DNA from: Donghicola eburneus
Lineage (GTDB): Bacteria; Pseudomonadota; Alphaproteobacteria; Rhodobacterales; Rhodobacteraceae
Direction of reading: 5' to 3'
NCBI RefSeq assembly: GCF_900115865.1
Contig: NZ_FOXY01000001.1
Coordinates: forward strand, 434,001 to 498,000
Length of the DNA: 64,000 nt
The notes under the pieces were generated by a model. That model made no database searches. It was not told the origin of the DNA and saw only the letters and a list, made by a program, of their open reading frames with translations. Shown here piece after piece: positions 17,839 to 26,472 of this stretch. Position 1 is the first letter of the stretch, and each line of letters opens with the position of its first letter. The position numbers and the translations under genes were made by a program.

Positions 17839-17908
17839 CATGAGTTGTTAGGGCCTCGGCCCGTAGCGTTCCCCCAAGACGCGGTTTTTTAACGAATGGG
17901 GGACTGCT

Positions 17909-18196
17909 TTGGCGAGCGATAGCCTATCAACTCTGACGCTTGAACCGGACGACTGGTTGGACGATCCCGAGACCGCAATCGGGGCGTTGTCCGCTGCGGT
18001 TGCCACAGGCGAGGTGTGTGTCGACGCAAGCGGCCCGCGCATGTTGCCAGCGCAAGTTCTACAAATGCTGATCTCGGCCCGCAAATCGGTCGAGGCACAA
18101 GGGGGCCGGTTTGTTTTGCGCGCTCCATCCGAAGGGGTCGTGCGCAGCCTGACCGCCTTGGGCTTTGCCGACTATTTCGAGGGGGCTTTGCAATGA
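17909..18196 (+). CDS. STAS-domain protein heading the chemotaxis operon
   Basis: 95 residues. STAS-like alternation is visible (GEVCVDASGPRMLPAQVLQMLISARKSVEAQGGRFVLRAP then VVRSLTALGFADYF), resembling anti-sigma-factor antagonists and the lipid-asymmetry MlaB group. The usual phosphorylatable Ser/Thr after the second strand is not clear here (the segment reads RMLPAQ). The start is TTG at 17909 with GGGGGA upstream; no ATG is available in frame. Its stop overlaps the cheY start (ATGA). Such STAS genes open several alphaproteobacterial che operons; their function there is not settled. Confidence 0.8.
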   Translation: MASDSLSTLTLEPDDWLDDPETAIGALSAAVATGEVCVDASGPRMLPAQVLQMLISARKSVEAQGGRFVLRAPSEGVVRSLTALGFADYFEGALQ

Positions 18197-18573
18197 CGGC
18201 GCTCTCTGTTCTGGCCATCGACGATTCCCGGACGATGCGGATGATGGTGACCGCGGCTTTGGAAAACGCGGGCTTTGACGTGGTGACGGCGGATGACGGC
18301 GTTCAAGGGGTCGAAGCCTTTGGTCAGCGCCGCTTTGATGCGGTGATCACCGACATCAATATGCCTAACCTTGACGGGTTTGGTGTGATCGAAGCGATCC
18401 GATCCGCCCCGAAGAACCGGCGGGTGCCGGTTTTGGTTCTGACCACGGAAAGCAGCGACGAATTCCGAAATCGCGCACGATCTTTGGGCGCAACCGGTTG
18501 GTTGGTGAAGCCCTTCGAAGAAGCTGGCCTCGTTAACACAGTCCGCATCGTGACAGGGCAGGACGTGGCATGA
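18193..18573 (+). CDS. cheY: CheY single-domain response regulator
   Basis: 126 residues. Receiver with the acidic pair AIDDSRTMR (Asp 10, 11), phospho-acceptor Asp 54 in VITDINMPNLDG, Thr in LTTESS and Lys in WLVKPF. No output domain, so it is a CheY that takes phosphoryl groups from CheA and acts on the flagellar motor or as a phosphate sink. It overlaps its neighbours by 4 bases on each side. Confidence 0.95.
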   Translation: MTALSVLAIDDSRTMRMMVTAALENAGFDVVTADDGVQGVEAFGQRRFDAVITDINMPNLDGFGVIEAIRSAPKNRRVPVLVLTTESSDEFRNRARSLGATGWLVKPFEEAGLVNTVRIVTGQDVA

Positions 18574-20579
18574 GTATGGACGCCCTAAAGGCCACTTTCT
18601 TTGCCGAGTGCGAGGAGCTGGTCGAAGCGATGACCGAAGGCCTGCAGCAGATTGGCGACGACGACTGGGGCAGCGAAACGGTCAACGCCATCTTTCGCGC
18701 AGTGCATTCGATCAAAGGATCAGCAGGCGCCTTTGGTTTCGAGACGCTGGTCGCTTTCGCCCACCGTTACGAGACGGTACTGGACAAAATTCGCAGCAAT
18801 ACGCTTGGGATCGACGCCGATGTCCTGCGTGTGATTACCCGAGCCAGTGATGTTCTGGCGGAATTGGTCGAGTTGGCGCAAGTCGAACCTGATGCAAAAC
18901 CGGCGGCCTACGATCCAGTCATGACAGACCTGAACGGGTATATCGAGACGGCGGCAGAGCCCGAGCCCGAAGAGGACTTGTTCGCGCCCGTCGCCTTTGC
19001 CGCCTTGCCACTGGGACTGGACGAGCCCGAAGATGTGCGGATCGAATTCGCCCCGGATGCGAGTTTCTATCGCAATGGACACGAGCCCGAACGGATTTTC
19101 ACGGCTTTGGGCCCCGATGTTTCGGCAGTCTGCGACGCTGATACGGTGCCGCTCCTGTCTGATTTCAACGTCGATACCGGTTATCTGGTGTGGTCGCTCG
19201 AGATCAAAGGGAAAACCGAAAGCGAGGTTGCCGAGGCTTTTGAATACGCAAAGGGCCTTGGACGCATCGATTACCTTTCGGACGACGCACCTGCACCAGT
19301 CGGGCCCGTGTCCGAGATCGCGGTAGAGGTTCCAGCACCGCCTTCGACACAAGCCAAGCCAGCCAAAGCGCGTCCTGCGTCGGCGCAAACCCTGCGCATT
19401 GATCCAGAACGCGTCGACCGGCTGATCAACACTGTGGGCGAGCTCATTATCAATCAAGCCGTTATTGCCCAGAAGATCGAAGGGGATGGAACGCCTGTTG
19501 ATCCCGAGGTCGCCAGCGCTTTGGATGATTACCGATATCTCGCCCGCGAGATCCAAGAAGCAGTCATGTCGATCCGTGCACAGCCGGTGAAGTCTCTGTT
19601 CCAGCGCATGGCGCGGGTCGTCCGCGAAGCGGGTGAAGCGACGGGCAAAGCGGTGTCCTTCGAGACCCGCGGCGAGGCGACCGAGATCGACAAAACCTTG
19701 ATTGAACGTCTGGCAGATCCGCTGACACACATGTTGCGCAACGCTGTGGATCACGGGCTGGAGTCACCCGAAGATCGCGCAGCCACCGACAAACACGCGA
19801 CCGGTACGGTCACGCTCAGTGCCGCCCATCGGTCAGGTCATGTGATGATCGAGGTGTCAGACGACGGCGCCGGACTGGACCGCGCCCGCATCCTGAAAAA
19901 GGCGATTGCGAACGGGCTTGTTGCCGAGGATACCAACCTGTCGGACACAGAAATCGACAACCTTCTGTTCGCGCCCGGCTTTTCGACCGCAGATCAGGTG
20001 ACGAACCTGTCTGGACGCGGGGTTGGCATGGACGTGGTCAAAACATCTATCACCTCGATCGGGGGACGGGTCACAATTACCAGCGAGCAGGGCCGCGGAT
20101 CGACCTTTACGATCTTGCTTCCTCTGACTTTGGCTGTGCTGGACGGCATCGTTGTGTCGGTCGCCGACGAAACCATGGTCGTGCCGATTGCGACCATTAT
20201 CGAGACCATCCGCGCGAGTTCGGATGATGTCATTGAGCTGTCGCCGGATAACTGGGTGCTCAAGGTCCGTGGCGCCTACGTGCCGATCATCGACCTTGCG
20301 CCCCTATTGGGGTTCCGGACAGAGCGCAATGCGGCCGGGCCCTTTATCTTGGTCGAAGCAGAAACCGGCGCTGTTTACGCGTTTGCCGTCGATGAAATCT
20401 GGGACCAGCGTCAGATCGTGATCAAAAGCCTAGAAGGCAATTATGGCGCCATTCCAGGGATCTCAGCCGCAACCATTCTGGGGGACGGACAGATTGCGTT
20501 GATCGTCGATCCAGAGGCGCTGATCGCATTAGCCGGTCCCACCGCAATGACGTCACACAAGCAAAAAGTGGGGGCCTGA
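18570..20579 (+). CDS. cheA: Chemotaxis histidine kinase CheA
   Basis: 669 residues. HPt domain at 1-105 with phospho-His 46 (RAVHSIKGSAGAFGF). A region at about 130-255 may correspond to the CheY-binding P2 domain. An Ala/Pro linker follows, then the P3 dimerisation helices (RIDPERVDRLINTVGELIINQ), the P4 ATPase with LRNAVDHGLESPEDR (N box), DDGAGLD (G1), GRGVGMDVV (G2), and a C-terminal P5 CheW-like domain. It transfers phosphate to the two CheY proteins encoded beside it. Start overlaps cheY; cheW follows after one base. Confidence 0.97.
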   Translation: MSMDALKATFFAECEELVEAMTEGLQQIGDDDWGSETVNAIFRAVHSIKGSAGAFGFETLVAFAHRYETVLDKIRSNTLGIDADVLRVITRASDVLAELVELAQVEPDAKPAAYDPVMTDLNGYIETAAEPEPEEDLFAPVAFAALPLGLDEPEDVRIEFAPDASFYRNGHEPERIFTALGPDVSAVCDADTVPLLSDFNVDTGYLVWSLEIKGKTESEVAEAFEYAKGLGRIDYLSDDAPAPVGPVSEIAVEVPAPPSTQAKPAKARPASAQTLRIDPERVDRLINTVGELIINQAVIAQKIEGDGTPVDPEVASALDDYRYLAREIQEAVMSIRAQPVKSLFQRMARVVREAGEATGKAVSFETRGEATEIDKTLIERLADPLTHMLRNAVDHGLESPEDRAATDKHATGTVTLSAAHRSGHVMIEVSDDGAGLDRARILKKAIANGLVAEDTNLSDTEIDNLLFAPGFSTADQVTNLSGRGVGMDVVKTSITSIGGRVTITSEQGRGSTFTILLPLTLAVLDGIVVSVADETMVVPIATIIETIRASSDDVIELSPDNWVLKVRGAYVPIIDLAPLLGFRTERNAAGPFILVEAETGAVYAFAVDEIWDQRQIVIKSLEGNYGAIPGISAATILGDGQIALIVDPEALIALAGPTAMTSHKQKVGA

Positions 20580-20580
20580 C

Positions 20581-21045
20581 ATGACAGATTCAAATGTTTC
20601 AGCGGACCAACCGTCCGAATTTGTCTCGCTGACGGCGGGCGGGCAGGGGTTCTGCGTTGATATCCACGCGATACGGGAAATTCGCAGCTGGACTCCTGTC
20701 ACCACGCTTCCGTTTGCAGAGCCTTCGGTGTTGGGGGTCATGAATTTGCGCGGTGCGGTGATCCCGATCATCGACCTGAAGGATCGCCTCGGTCTGGGAG
20801 CCACAAGCGAAGACCATCGAAATGTGATCGTCATCGTCAATCTCTCTGGCCGCACGCTGGGCCTGCTGGTCGAAGCCGTCTCAGAAATCATTTCGGTGCC
20901 CGCAGATGGAATCCTGCCGAACCCGACATCTGCAACCGAAGGCAACCCGGCCCAGATCATTGGCCTGATTTCGCGTGATAACCAGATGTTGCGGGTGCTT
21001 GACCTGACCGGCCTTGCGATGGCCGAGACCGAGGATGCCGCATGA
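20581..21045 (+). CDS. cheW: Chemotaxis coupling protein CheW
   Basis: 154 residues. The full length is a CheW beta-barrel: FVSLTAGGQGFCVDIHAIREIRSW, VLGVMNLRGAVIPIIDLKDRLGL, VIVNLSGRTLGLLVEAVSEI and the late LRVLDLTGLAM. It links the MCP to CheA. ATG lies one base after the cheA stop, and its end overlaps the cheR start by 4 bases. Confidence 0.96.
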   Translation: MTDSNVSADQPSEFVSLTAGGQGFCVDIHAIREIRSWTPVTTLPFAEPSVLGVMNLRGAVIPIIDLKDRLGLGATSEDHRNVIVIVNLSGRTLGLLVEAVSEIISVPADGILPNPTSATEGNPAQIIGLISRDNQMLRVLDLTGLAMAETEDAA

Positions 21046-21893
21046 ACCAAATAACTGAGTTGGACAGCGTTGAGAGGCCGACGCTTTCAGACGAAGCGTT
21101 TCAGCGGATCGCGACCATCGCCAAGGGGAATTGGGGCCTGCATCTTGAAGAGAACAAACGCCCGCTGGTGACAGCTCGTTTGTCCAAGCGTGTGACGGCA
21201 ACCGGGGTTTCGTCCTTTGCCGACTACATCGCCTTGATCGAAGCAGGGGATGCTGCGGAATGTGACCACTTTGTTTCTGCTCTGACGACGAACGTCACCC
21301 ACTTCTTTCGAGAGCAGCACCACTTCGACTATCTCGCGGAAACCGTTGCGCCGGCTTTGCAGGGGCACCGGAGCGTGAGGGTTTGGTCGGCGGGGTGTTC
21401 GACAGGGCAAGAGCCTTATTCGATCGCCGCAACTCTGTCGCGCGCGCTGCCCAAGGCCTCTGATCTGCGGATTTTAGCCACGGACGTCGATCAAGACGTT
21501 TTGCACAAGGCCGAGGGGGGCACATATCCTGCGGCAGAGGTTGTCTTTCCGTCGCCCGCGCTCGAAGCGCAGGTCTTTGGGACCAAAGAGCGGGGTCCAA
21601 ACCGAAGTGTACGGCCTGAATTGCGCAGCATGGTTACGTTTCGGCGGCTCAATTTGATCCAGCCCTGGCCAGTTTCGGGCGCGTTCGATGCGATCTTTTG
21701 CCGGAACGTCGCGATCTATTTCGACAAGCCGACACAGGCAGGGCTTTGGCAGCGCTTTGCGAGCCACCTAAAGCCAAACGGCCATCTGTTTATCGGCCAC
21801 AGCGAACGCGTCGAGCACCCTGAAACGCTGGGCCTGCAGCCTGCAGGCATCACCCTTTACCGAAAATCACTTGCCTTGGATGGAGGCCGCTAA
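21042..21893 (+). CDS. cheR: Chemotaxis protein methyltransferase CheR
   Basis: 283 residues. N-terminal all-alpha CheR domain (about 15-80, with VTARLSKRV), then the SAM-binding domain with VWSAGCSTGQEPYSIA (motif I), ILATDVDQDVLHKA and DAIFCRNVAIYFDKPTQ. It methylates glutamates on the chemoreceptor and opposes CheB. The FFRE motif typical of CheR is present (THFFREQHHF). Confidence 0.96.
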   Translation: MNQITELDSVERPTLSDEAFQRIATIAKGNWGLHLEENKRPLVTARLSKRVTATGVSSFADYIALIEAGDAAECDHFVSALTTNVTHFFREQHHFDYLAETVAPALQGHRSVRVWSAGCSTGQEPYSIAATLSRALPKASDLRILATDVDQDVLHKAEGGTYPAAEVVFPSPALEAQVFGTKERGPNRSVRPELRSMVTFRRLNLIQPWPVSGAFDAIFCRNVAIYFDKPTQAGLWQRFASHLKPNGHLFIGHSERVEHPETLGLQPAGITLYRKSLALDGGR

Positions 21894-22279
21894 TGTCCTT
21901 GAAATCGAAATTGAAAGTCATGGTCGTCGACGACATGTCGGTCAGCCGCGGGCTCTTGGCACAATGTCTCGAGGAAATGGGCCTGCAGAACCTAGAGTAC
22001 GAAAAGTCTGGCCAAGATGCCTATGCTAAATTGGCTGAAAGCCCCGTCCACCTCGTTATCAGCGATTACAACATGCCGGGGATGAGCGGTCTTGATCTGC
22101 TGCAGCACGTGCGCGCAAACAAAGAGACGCAAAAAACCGGTTTCATTTTGGTGACCGGCACGCCCACGTCAGATATCGTCACCCGCGGCCGAAGTCTGGG
22201 GCTGAATAACTTGGTGAAAAAACCCTTCACCACGGCGTCGCTCAAATCCTCGATCGAAGCGGTTGTCGGGCGGCTGTGA
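21893..22279 (+). CDS. cheY: Second CheY response regulator
   Basis: 128 residues. Receiver with MVVDDMSVSRG, phospho-acceptor Asp 58 in LVISDYNMPGMSG, Thr in VTGTPTSD and Lys in NLVKKPF. It starts on the last base of cheR and ends overlapping the next gene. Two CheY proteins in one operon suggest a motor-binding one and a phosphate-sink one, as in Sinorhizobium; which is which cannot be told here. Confidence 0.94.
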   Translation: MSLKSKLKVMVVDDMSVSRGLLAQCLEEMGLQNLEYEKSGQDAYAKLAESPVHLVISDYNMPGMSGLDLLQHVRANKETQKTGFILVTGTPTSDIVTRGRSLGLNNLVKKPFTTASLKSSIEAVVGRL

Positions 22280-22566
22280 TGGAGGTGCCAACCTCCGCCC
22301 TGGTTGCTGTCCTGAATGACGCACGCGCGCAATTCGCAACGTTCGAAGCCGCCCAAGAGCATTCGAACGATGTGAGCGCAGAGGTTCAGGCCTTTGATAC
22401 GGCGACACAAATCCTCGCCGATCTGTCAAATTTGCTCGCAAGTGCAGCGACAGCCCACGTCGATTTCACCGATGCGGATATTGCCAGTGTCCGGCTCCAG
22501 CGGGTGCGCGATGCGCTCTCTGGCGCCTCTTTCGATGCGGCCCAGCCGCAGATCGAACTCTTTTAA
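22276..22566 (+). CDS. Small unknown protein of the chemotaxis operon
   Basis: 96 residues (GTG at 22276, or ATG at 22279), coupled to cheY by a 4-base overlap. It looks fully helical, with heptad-like stretches (AVLNDARAQFATFEAAQ, TATQILADLSNLLASAA, VRLQRVRDALSG) and a tail ending QPQIELF. I do not recognise a family. The helical hairpin look and position after cheY make a CheY-binding or phosphatase-like helper conceivable, but no CheZ or CheX/CheC active-site motif is seen. The C-terminal I/V-E-L-F ending is shared with CheD of this operon. Confidence 0.8.
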   Translation: MMEVPTSALVAVLNDARAQFATFEAAQEHSNDVSAEVQAFDTATQILADLSNLLASAATAHVDFTDADIASVRLQRVRDALSGASFDAAQPQIELF

Positions 22567-22599
22567 CTTACCTACCTTGTCATCCGTCAGGAGATCCCA

Positions 22600-24942
22600 A
22601 TGTTCAAACGCCTGAGCCAGGCCCGGATTTCGCTACGTTTGCCCGCGTTGATCGTCGGGACGCTGATCATGACTGTGATCGTAGCGAGTGAAACCTACTA
22701 CCTTCAGTTTCGCAAAGAGGCAGAGATCGCCGCTGAGCAGAAGTCCGAAGTTCTGACCGCGCAGGTCACGAACAGCCTACAAAATTGGTTCCACTCTCTT
22801 GATCAACAGCTCGATACGCTGGCCGAGGATCCAAACACCGCGCTGGCCCTTCAGCGTTTTGGCGATGCGTTGCAAGCGGGCGGCTCGGTTTCTTTGCGGG
22901 ACGTGCGCCAAATGTACCACGAGAGCAACAGCTTCCCGATGGGTGAGTTGAATAAACTGCAAGATGCAGGCGACGGCAGTCTATATTCAAGTTTTCATCG
23001 CAAGGAGCATGGCTTCTTTGACGGTGTGACAGAGCGGTTTGGCTTCTACGACCTGTTCCTGATCGATCCTGACGGCGACGTCATTTACACGGTCTACAAA
23101 GAGGCGGATTTCGGCACCAATTTGGTTGCGGGCACCTATGCGTCTTCGGGCTTGGGGCAGGTTTTTCGCGAAGCGATGAGCGCACAAAACGGTGACCTCT
23201 CCTTCGTGGATTTCGCCCCCTACGCGCCAAGCGCTGGTGCGCCAGCTGCCTTTATCGCACGCAAAGTGATGACCCAAGACGGTAGTGTCGCCGGCGTTCT
23301 GGCCCTGCAGCTGCCCCAAGATGGGCCGTTTCAGGTGATTTCCAACATTGGGGGGCTCGGTGCCGCCGACGAGGTCTATCTTCTGGGGGAGGATGCTCTG
23401 GCACGAACGGTATCCCGCTCGGATACTGACTTGGGACTTTTGGACCCCGCTCCGAACACCGCTGCCGGCGATGCCGTCAGGGCAGAAACCGATGGCTATT
23501 TCCCGCACGTCTCCGGTCTGTCAGGAGCGCCTGCAATGGTCACGGTCAGCGAAATACCTGTATTCGATCAACATTGGCACATCATTGTAGAGCTTGACGA
23601 AGCAAGCCAGTTCAATGCCTTAACCCGCCTGCGTCACACCATGTTCGCCTTCGTCGCGATCGGTCTCGTTGCCTCGGCTCTGCTTGGTTGGCTGATGGCG
23701 CGATCCATTACGAAACCGCTCGCGGGTTTTGCCCACGCGATGGAGGAAATTGCGAACGAGCGGTACGAGACCAAAATCCCTAATACGGAGCGCGGTGACG
23801 AGCTTGGCGGTGTGTCACGGATCCTCGAAGATTTCCGCATCAAGCTTCAACAAAGCAGCGAAGCAGCACGTCTGCGCGAAATGGCGACAGCCGAACAAGA
23901 GCGTGTCGTCGCTGATATTTCGGGGGGCCTACGTCGTCTGTCGAGCGGCGACCTGACAAGCGCACTGAATGAACCGTTTGATAGCGATTACGAACAGTTA
24001 CGGTTGGACTTTAATGCGACTGTCGACACTCTGAATACGCTCATGCTGTCTATCAGTGACAACGCCAGCGAAATCCGCTCGCGGGCCGAAGAGATCAGCG
24101 GTTCGTCGGATGACTTGTCTCGCCGGACGGAAAACCAAGCAGCGACGCTGGAACAGACTGCAGCTGCCTTGGATGAGCTTACCTCTAGCGTCCGATCGGC
24201 AGCGGACGGCGCAGCAGAGGTCGAGCGTGTCGTAACCGAAGCGCGCGCGGAGGCAGAGCAAAGCGGCAAGGTCGTGAACGACGCGGTTGATGCTATGTCG
24301 CAGATCAAGAAATCGTCGGACGAGATTGCACAAATCATCAACGTGATCGACGACATCGCGTTCCAGACCAATCTGCTGGCCCTCAATGCTGGCGTCGAAG
24401 CGGCGCGGGCGGGCGACGCGGGCCGAGGATTTGCAGTCGTTGCCTCGGAAGTGCGTGCTCTCGCGCAGCGGTCTTCGGATGCGGCCAAGCAGATCAAGAC
24501 GCTGATCGGTTCCAGCACAGAGCAAGTGGAAACGGGTGTTGGCCTCGTGGGGCGTGCAGGTGGAGCGCTGACCTCTATCGTGGACCGCGTCGGGCAGATC
24601 GCTCAGCTCGTGAGCGGGATTGCAGTGGGCGCAAGAGAGCAGTCTGCGGGCCTAGGCGAAATCAACGTTGGGGTGTCTCAGCTGGATCAGGTCACGCAAC
24701 AAAACGCTGCTATGGTGCAGGATGCGACAGCCGCAGCCATGACGCTCAAGAGCGAAGCCTCTGGCCTATCGCAACTTGTCTCGCGCTTTCAGCTGTCCGG
24801 AAAACCAGGCGAACCACTCGCCGCGCCCATGCAATCAGCGCAGCCCTTTCCTGCGGTCATGAATGTCGAAGAGACATTTAGCGGACCTCCGCCCAAGGCC
24901 TTTGCCGCGGCGGGAAATGGTCCGACCTGGACCGACTTCTAA
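22600..24942 (+). CDS. Methyl-accepting chemotaxis protein with extracytoplasmic Cache-like sensor
   Basis: 780 residues. TM1 at about 12-34, a large periplasmic region (about 35-340) of dCache type ([27 protein letters not shown] is a Cache strand), TM2 at about 345-367 ([20 protein letters not shown]), a HAMP domain, a second HAMP-like segment ([29 protein letters not shown]), then the signalling domain with the hairpin tip [23 protein letters not shown] split over about residues 583-606. The C-terminus is PTWTDF, resembling the NWETF-type pentapeptide that tethers CheR and CheB. AGGAGA precedes the ATG. The likely ligand class is small molecules such as amino acids or carboxylates. Confidence 0.94.
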   Translation: MFKRLSQARISLRLPALIVGTLIMTVIVASETYYLQFRKEAEIAAEQKSEVLTAQVTNSLQNWFHSLDQQLDTLAEDPNTALALQRFGDALQAGGSVSLRDVRQMYHESNSFPMGELNKLQDAGDGSLYSSFHRKEHGFFDGVTERFGFYDLFLIDPDGDVIYTVYKEADFGTNLVAGTYASSGLGQVFREAMSAQNGDLSFVDFAPYAPSAGAPAAFIARKVMTQDGSVAGVLALQLPQDGPFQVISNIGGLGAADEVYLLGEDALARTVSRSDTDLGLLDPAPNTAAGDAVRAETDGYFPHVSGLSGAPAMVTVSEIPVFDQHWHIIVELDEASQFNALTRLRHTMFAFVAIGLVASALLGWLMARSITKPLAGFAHAMEEIANERYETKIPNTERGDELGGVSRILEDFRIKLQQSSEAARLREMATAEQERVVADISGGLRRLSSGDLTSALNEPFDSDYEQLRLDFNATVDTLNTLMLSISDNASEIRSRAEEISGSSDDLSRRTENQAATLEQTAAALDELTSSVRSAADGAAEVERVVTEARAEAEQSGKVVNDAVDAMSQIKKSSDEIAQIINVIDDIAFQTNLLALNAGVEAARAGDAGRGFAVVASEVRALAQRSSDAAKQIKTLIGSSTEQVETGVGLVGRAGGALTSIVDRVGQIAQLVSGIAVGAREQSAGLGEINVGVSQLDQVTQQNAAMVQDATAAAMTLKSEASGLSQLVSRFQLSGKPGEPLAAPMQSAQPFPAVMNVEETFSGPPPKAFAAAGNGPTWTDF

Positions 24943-24952
24943 GAGGGCACAC

Positions 24953-25936
24953 ATGCGTATCATGATTGCCGATACTGATCTGGCGCGCGCGGACCATATA
25001 AACCGCGCGCTTCAGACAGACCCCAGACTCCGGGTTGCTGGACATTTTTCCAATCTCACCGATTGCTATCACGCTGTCGAGCACCGCCCGCCCGCTATTG
25101 TTTTGGTCTCAGCTGCGATGGCGCAGGCCATCGAATTCGAGGTGATGACCCATCTCTTTGAGGCGCTTTCGGTAAAGTGGATCCTGCTAGGAACTCACCG
25201 CGATGCAGAGGTTTTCAATGCCCGTTCGCGTCCAAAGAGGCAGATTTCGTCAGTCGATCCGCACTGCGCGCCAGCGGACTTGTGCCGCAATATAATCGCC
25301 AGTGTTGTCCGATCGAATAGCGCGGCGCCTGATTTCCGGTACGCTCCGCGCTCTGGGACGTGGGATAGGCTGTTCTTGATCGGTTCTTCGACGGGCGGGG
25401 TCGATGCGCTCATGACAGTTTTGGGGACGATGCCCGCCGATTGCCCTCCGGTCATGATCGTGCAGCACACGGGCGAAGGGTTCTCGGCAGGTCTTGCGCG
25501 TCTGCTTGATAACAATTGCCGCGCCAGTGTCCGAGAGGCACGCGATGGCGATCTGCTTGAACGTGGGACCGTCCTTCTTGCCCCATCGGGGCGACATCAT
25601 ATGAAGCTCGACATGACACGCGGCGCGCGCTGCAAACTGGTCGAAGGCCCTGCGGTCTCCGGCCACAGACCGTCCGTGGACGTGCTGTTTCGGTCGGCGC
25701 TGCCTGTGGCACGCCGCTGCGTTGCGACAATCCTCACCGGGATGGGCCGCGATGGTGCAGAGGGACTACTGGAGCTTCGGCGCTCTGGCGCCGTTACGTT
25801 GGGGCAGAATGAGGAAACCTCGATGGTATATGGGATGCCAAAGGTTGCTTTTGACATCGGCGCTGTGGAGACCCAGCATCCCCTGAGCCAAATCGGACCG
25901 CAGATGTTGTCTTCCACACGGGGGCGAGCTGCCTGA
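24953..25936 (+). CDS. cheB: CheB-type protein-glutamate methylesterase with degenerate receiver
   Basis: 327 residues from the ATG at 24953 (AAGAGGG upstream). The C-terminal methylesterase domain is intact: catalytic Ser 146 in LIGSSTGGVDAL, His 172 in IVQHTGEGFS and Asp 267 in TGMGRDGAEG. The N-terminal receiver-like domain keeps Asp 7 (IMIADTD), but the phospho-acceptor strand reads AIVLVSAAMAQA, with Ser where Asp is expected (about residue 53). The Thr/Lys switch residues are not recognisable either. CheB activity is therefore probably not switched by CheA phosphorylation in the usual way. It overlaps cheD by one base. Confidence 0.93.
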   Translation: MRIMIADTDLARADHINRALQTDPRLRVAGHFSNLTDCYHAVEHRPPAIVLVSAAMAQAIEFEVMTHLFEALSVKWILLGTHRDAEVFNARSRPKRQISSVDPHCAPADLCRNIIASVVRSNSAAPDFRYAPRSGTWDRLFLIGSSTGGVDALMTVLGTMPADCPPVMIVQHTGEGFSAGLARLLDNNCRASVREARDGDLLERGTVLLAPSGRHHMKLDMTRGARCKLVEGPAVSGHRPSVDVLFRSALPVARRCVATILTGMGRDGAEGLLELRRSGAVTLGQNEETSMVYGMPKVAFDIGAVETQHPLSQIGPQMLSSTRGRAA

Positions 25937-26472
25937 TGGCGCGGTGCATCGATTGGCCCGAAGGGATGCGCTGTACGCTCCGAACTGTGGTCTCCGGAGA
26001 AACCTGCGTTACGGCCGAGGACGATCTTGTAATTTCAACGGTCCTCGGTTCGTGCGTGTCGGTCTGCTTATTTGATCCTGTCGCCCGCGTTGGTGGCGCG
26101 AACCATTATTTTCTGAGTTCAGGGCGCGGGCAAAACGCGAGCTACGGCGCCGTTGCCATGGAGCTGGTGATCAACGGCCTAATGCGGCGCGGGGCTGAAA
26201 GATCGAGGTTACGGGCCAAAGTCTTTGGTGGGGCGCTGATGAAATCAGGTTTGGGGGACATTGGGAAAGAGAACTCGAAATTCGCGCTCGAGTATTTGCA
26301 AACCGAACGAATGCCGATCGTTGCCATGGATCTTGGGGGATTTTGGGCACGCCGGTTGCACTTTCATCCAACCTCCGGACGCGCGCGTGTGGTGCAAACC
26401 AAGCAGCCCCAACTTGTGAATGAAGCGGCTGCGGTCGCTCCAAGTGGCGCGACGCCGGTCGAGTTGTTTTAG
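25936..26472 (+). CDS. cheD: Chemoreceptor glutamine deamidase CheD
   Basis: 178 residues. It deamidates receptor glutamines and in some species binds CheC. The catalytic Cys 40 in TVLGSCVSVCLFDP and His 57 in GGANHYFL are present, with the later LRAKVFGGALM and IGKENSKFALEYL motifs. Its C-terminus, TPVELF, resembles that of the unknown protein at 22276. It is the last gene of the operon; its stop overlaps that of the convergent lyase gene by 4 bases, with no terminator between. Confidence 0.95.
   Translation: MARCIDWPEGMRCTLRTVVSGETCVTAEDDLVISTVLGSCVSVCLFDPVARVGGANHYFLSSGRGQNASYGAVAMELVINGLMRRGAERSRLRAKVFGGALMKSGLGDIGKENSKFALEYLQTERMPIVAMDLGGFWARRLHFHPTSGRARVVQTKQPQLVNEAAAVAPSGATPVELF

Noticed and set aside
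18720-19754. 344-codon minus-strand frame in cheA
   Set aside because: Antisense to CheA, no motif, no ribosome-binding site.
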